NCBI GenBank assembly: GCA_022457155.1
Contig: JAJGOT010000047.1
Location: 124,001 to 188,000, forward strand
Direction: 5' to 3'
DNA length: 64,000 bases
From: Cladopsammia gracilis
Lineage: Eukaryota; Cnidaria; Anthozoa; Scleractinia; Dendrophylliidae
The position numbers and the translations under genes are program-made. The notes under the pieces were generated by a model. That model did no database searches and had not been told where the DNA came from. It saw only the letters and a program-made list of their open reading frames with translations. Positions 63,776 to 64,000 of this stretch are shown piece after piece. Within the stretch, counting starts at the first letter, position 1, and every line of letters starts with the position of its first letter.

Positions 63776-64000
63776 AAAATCATCGGTTATATCTAGCCAT
63801 TAACACATGAATCATCAAACAGTCACAGTAAACTAACAAACAGGTATAGAGTTTATTGTCAATGCCTTTATGTGTCCGTAATTTACTTTGCAGAATAAGC
63901 GTTGTCGGGGACTAGCAACTTATTCTACACTCAATTGTTCGGGACTCAGTAAAGCAGACTTTAGTAGTTGGCTCTGGCTTTTACTCTTGATTAGACTTCC

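Overview
The window is animal nuclear DNA: spliced genes with GT-AG introns, tRNA-derived SINEs, LINE and Penelope fragments, Ty3/gypsy elements and very dense palindromic MITEs. Intron-rich genes, many 100-600 bp foldback MITEs and Mag/SURL-like gypsy elements suggest a cnidarian, probably an anthozoan such as a stony coral. That is inference from style and content, not a database match. The long open frames inside repeats are artefacts.

Layout. (1) 1-4,048: repeats and one unexplained short ORF. (2) 4,049-22,714, minus strand: 18 coding exons of symplekin, the 3'-end-processing scaffold; the gene probably runs on past the left edge. Its introns hold MITEs, SINEs, LINE tails and microsatellites. 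(3) 22,715-22,886: a 172 bp bidirectional promoter. (4) 22,887-25,061, plus strand: a complete five-exon ARL2 GTPase gene of 184 codons. (5) About 26,860-35,680 and 46,600-55,970: a direct duplication of about 9 kb, each copy carrying a three-exon METTL27-like methyltransferase gene of 230 codons on the minus strand. Between them (35,700-46,600) lie MITEs, tRNA-like SINEs and a 2 kb compound palindrome. (6) Copy A's second intron contains a satellite of about 70 units that repeats its own exon-2 end and 5' splice site, plus a 3.57 kb terminal-inverted-repeat element inserted exactly at the splice donor. Copy B's second intron contains a gypsy element with 52 bp LTRs, itself broken by a LINE fragment. 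(7) 57,858-62,416: a second, decayed gypsy element. (8) 62,420-64,000: mostly unrecognised, with a LINE fragment near the end.

Symplekin and ARL2 share one short promoter, so they may be co-expressed although they act in unrelated processes (mRNA 3'-end formation; tubulin folding and lipidated-cargo traffic). The two methyltransferase paralogues form a natural comparison: each shows the other's intron before its mobile-element load. The most unusual signal is at 5' splice sites. Two unrelated transposons inserted directly on donors (symplekin exon 5; METTL27-like A exon 2) so that their target-site duplications rebuild the donor, and the latter donor was also amplified into a satellite.
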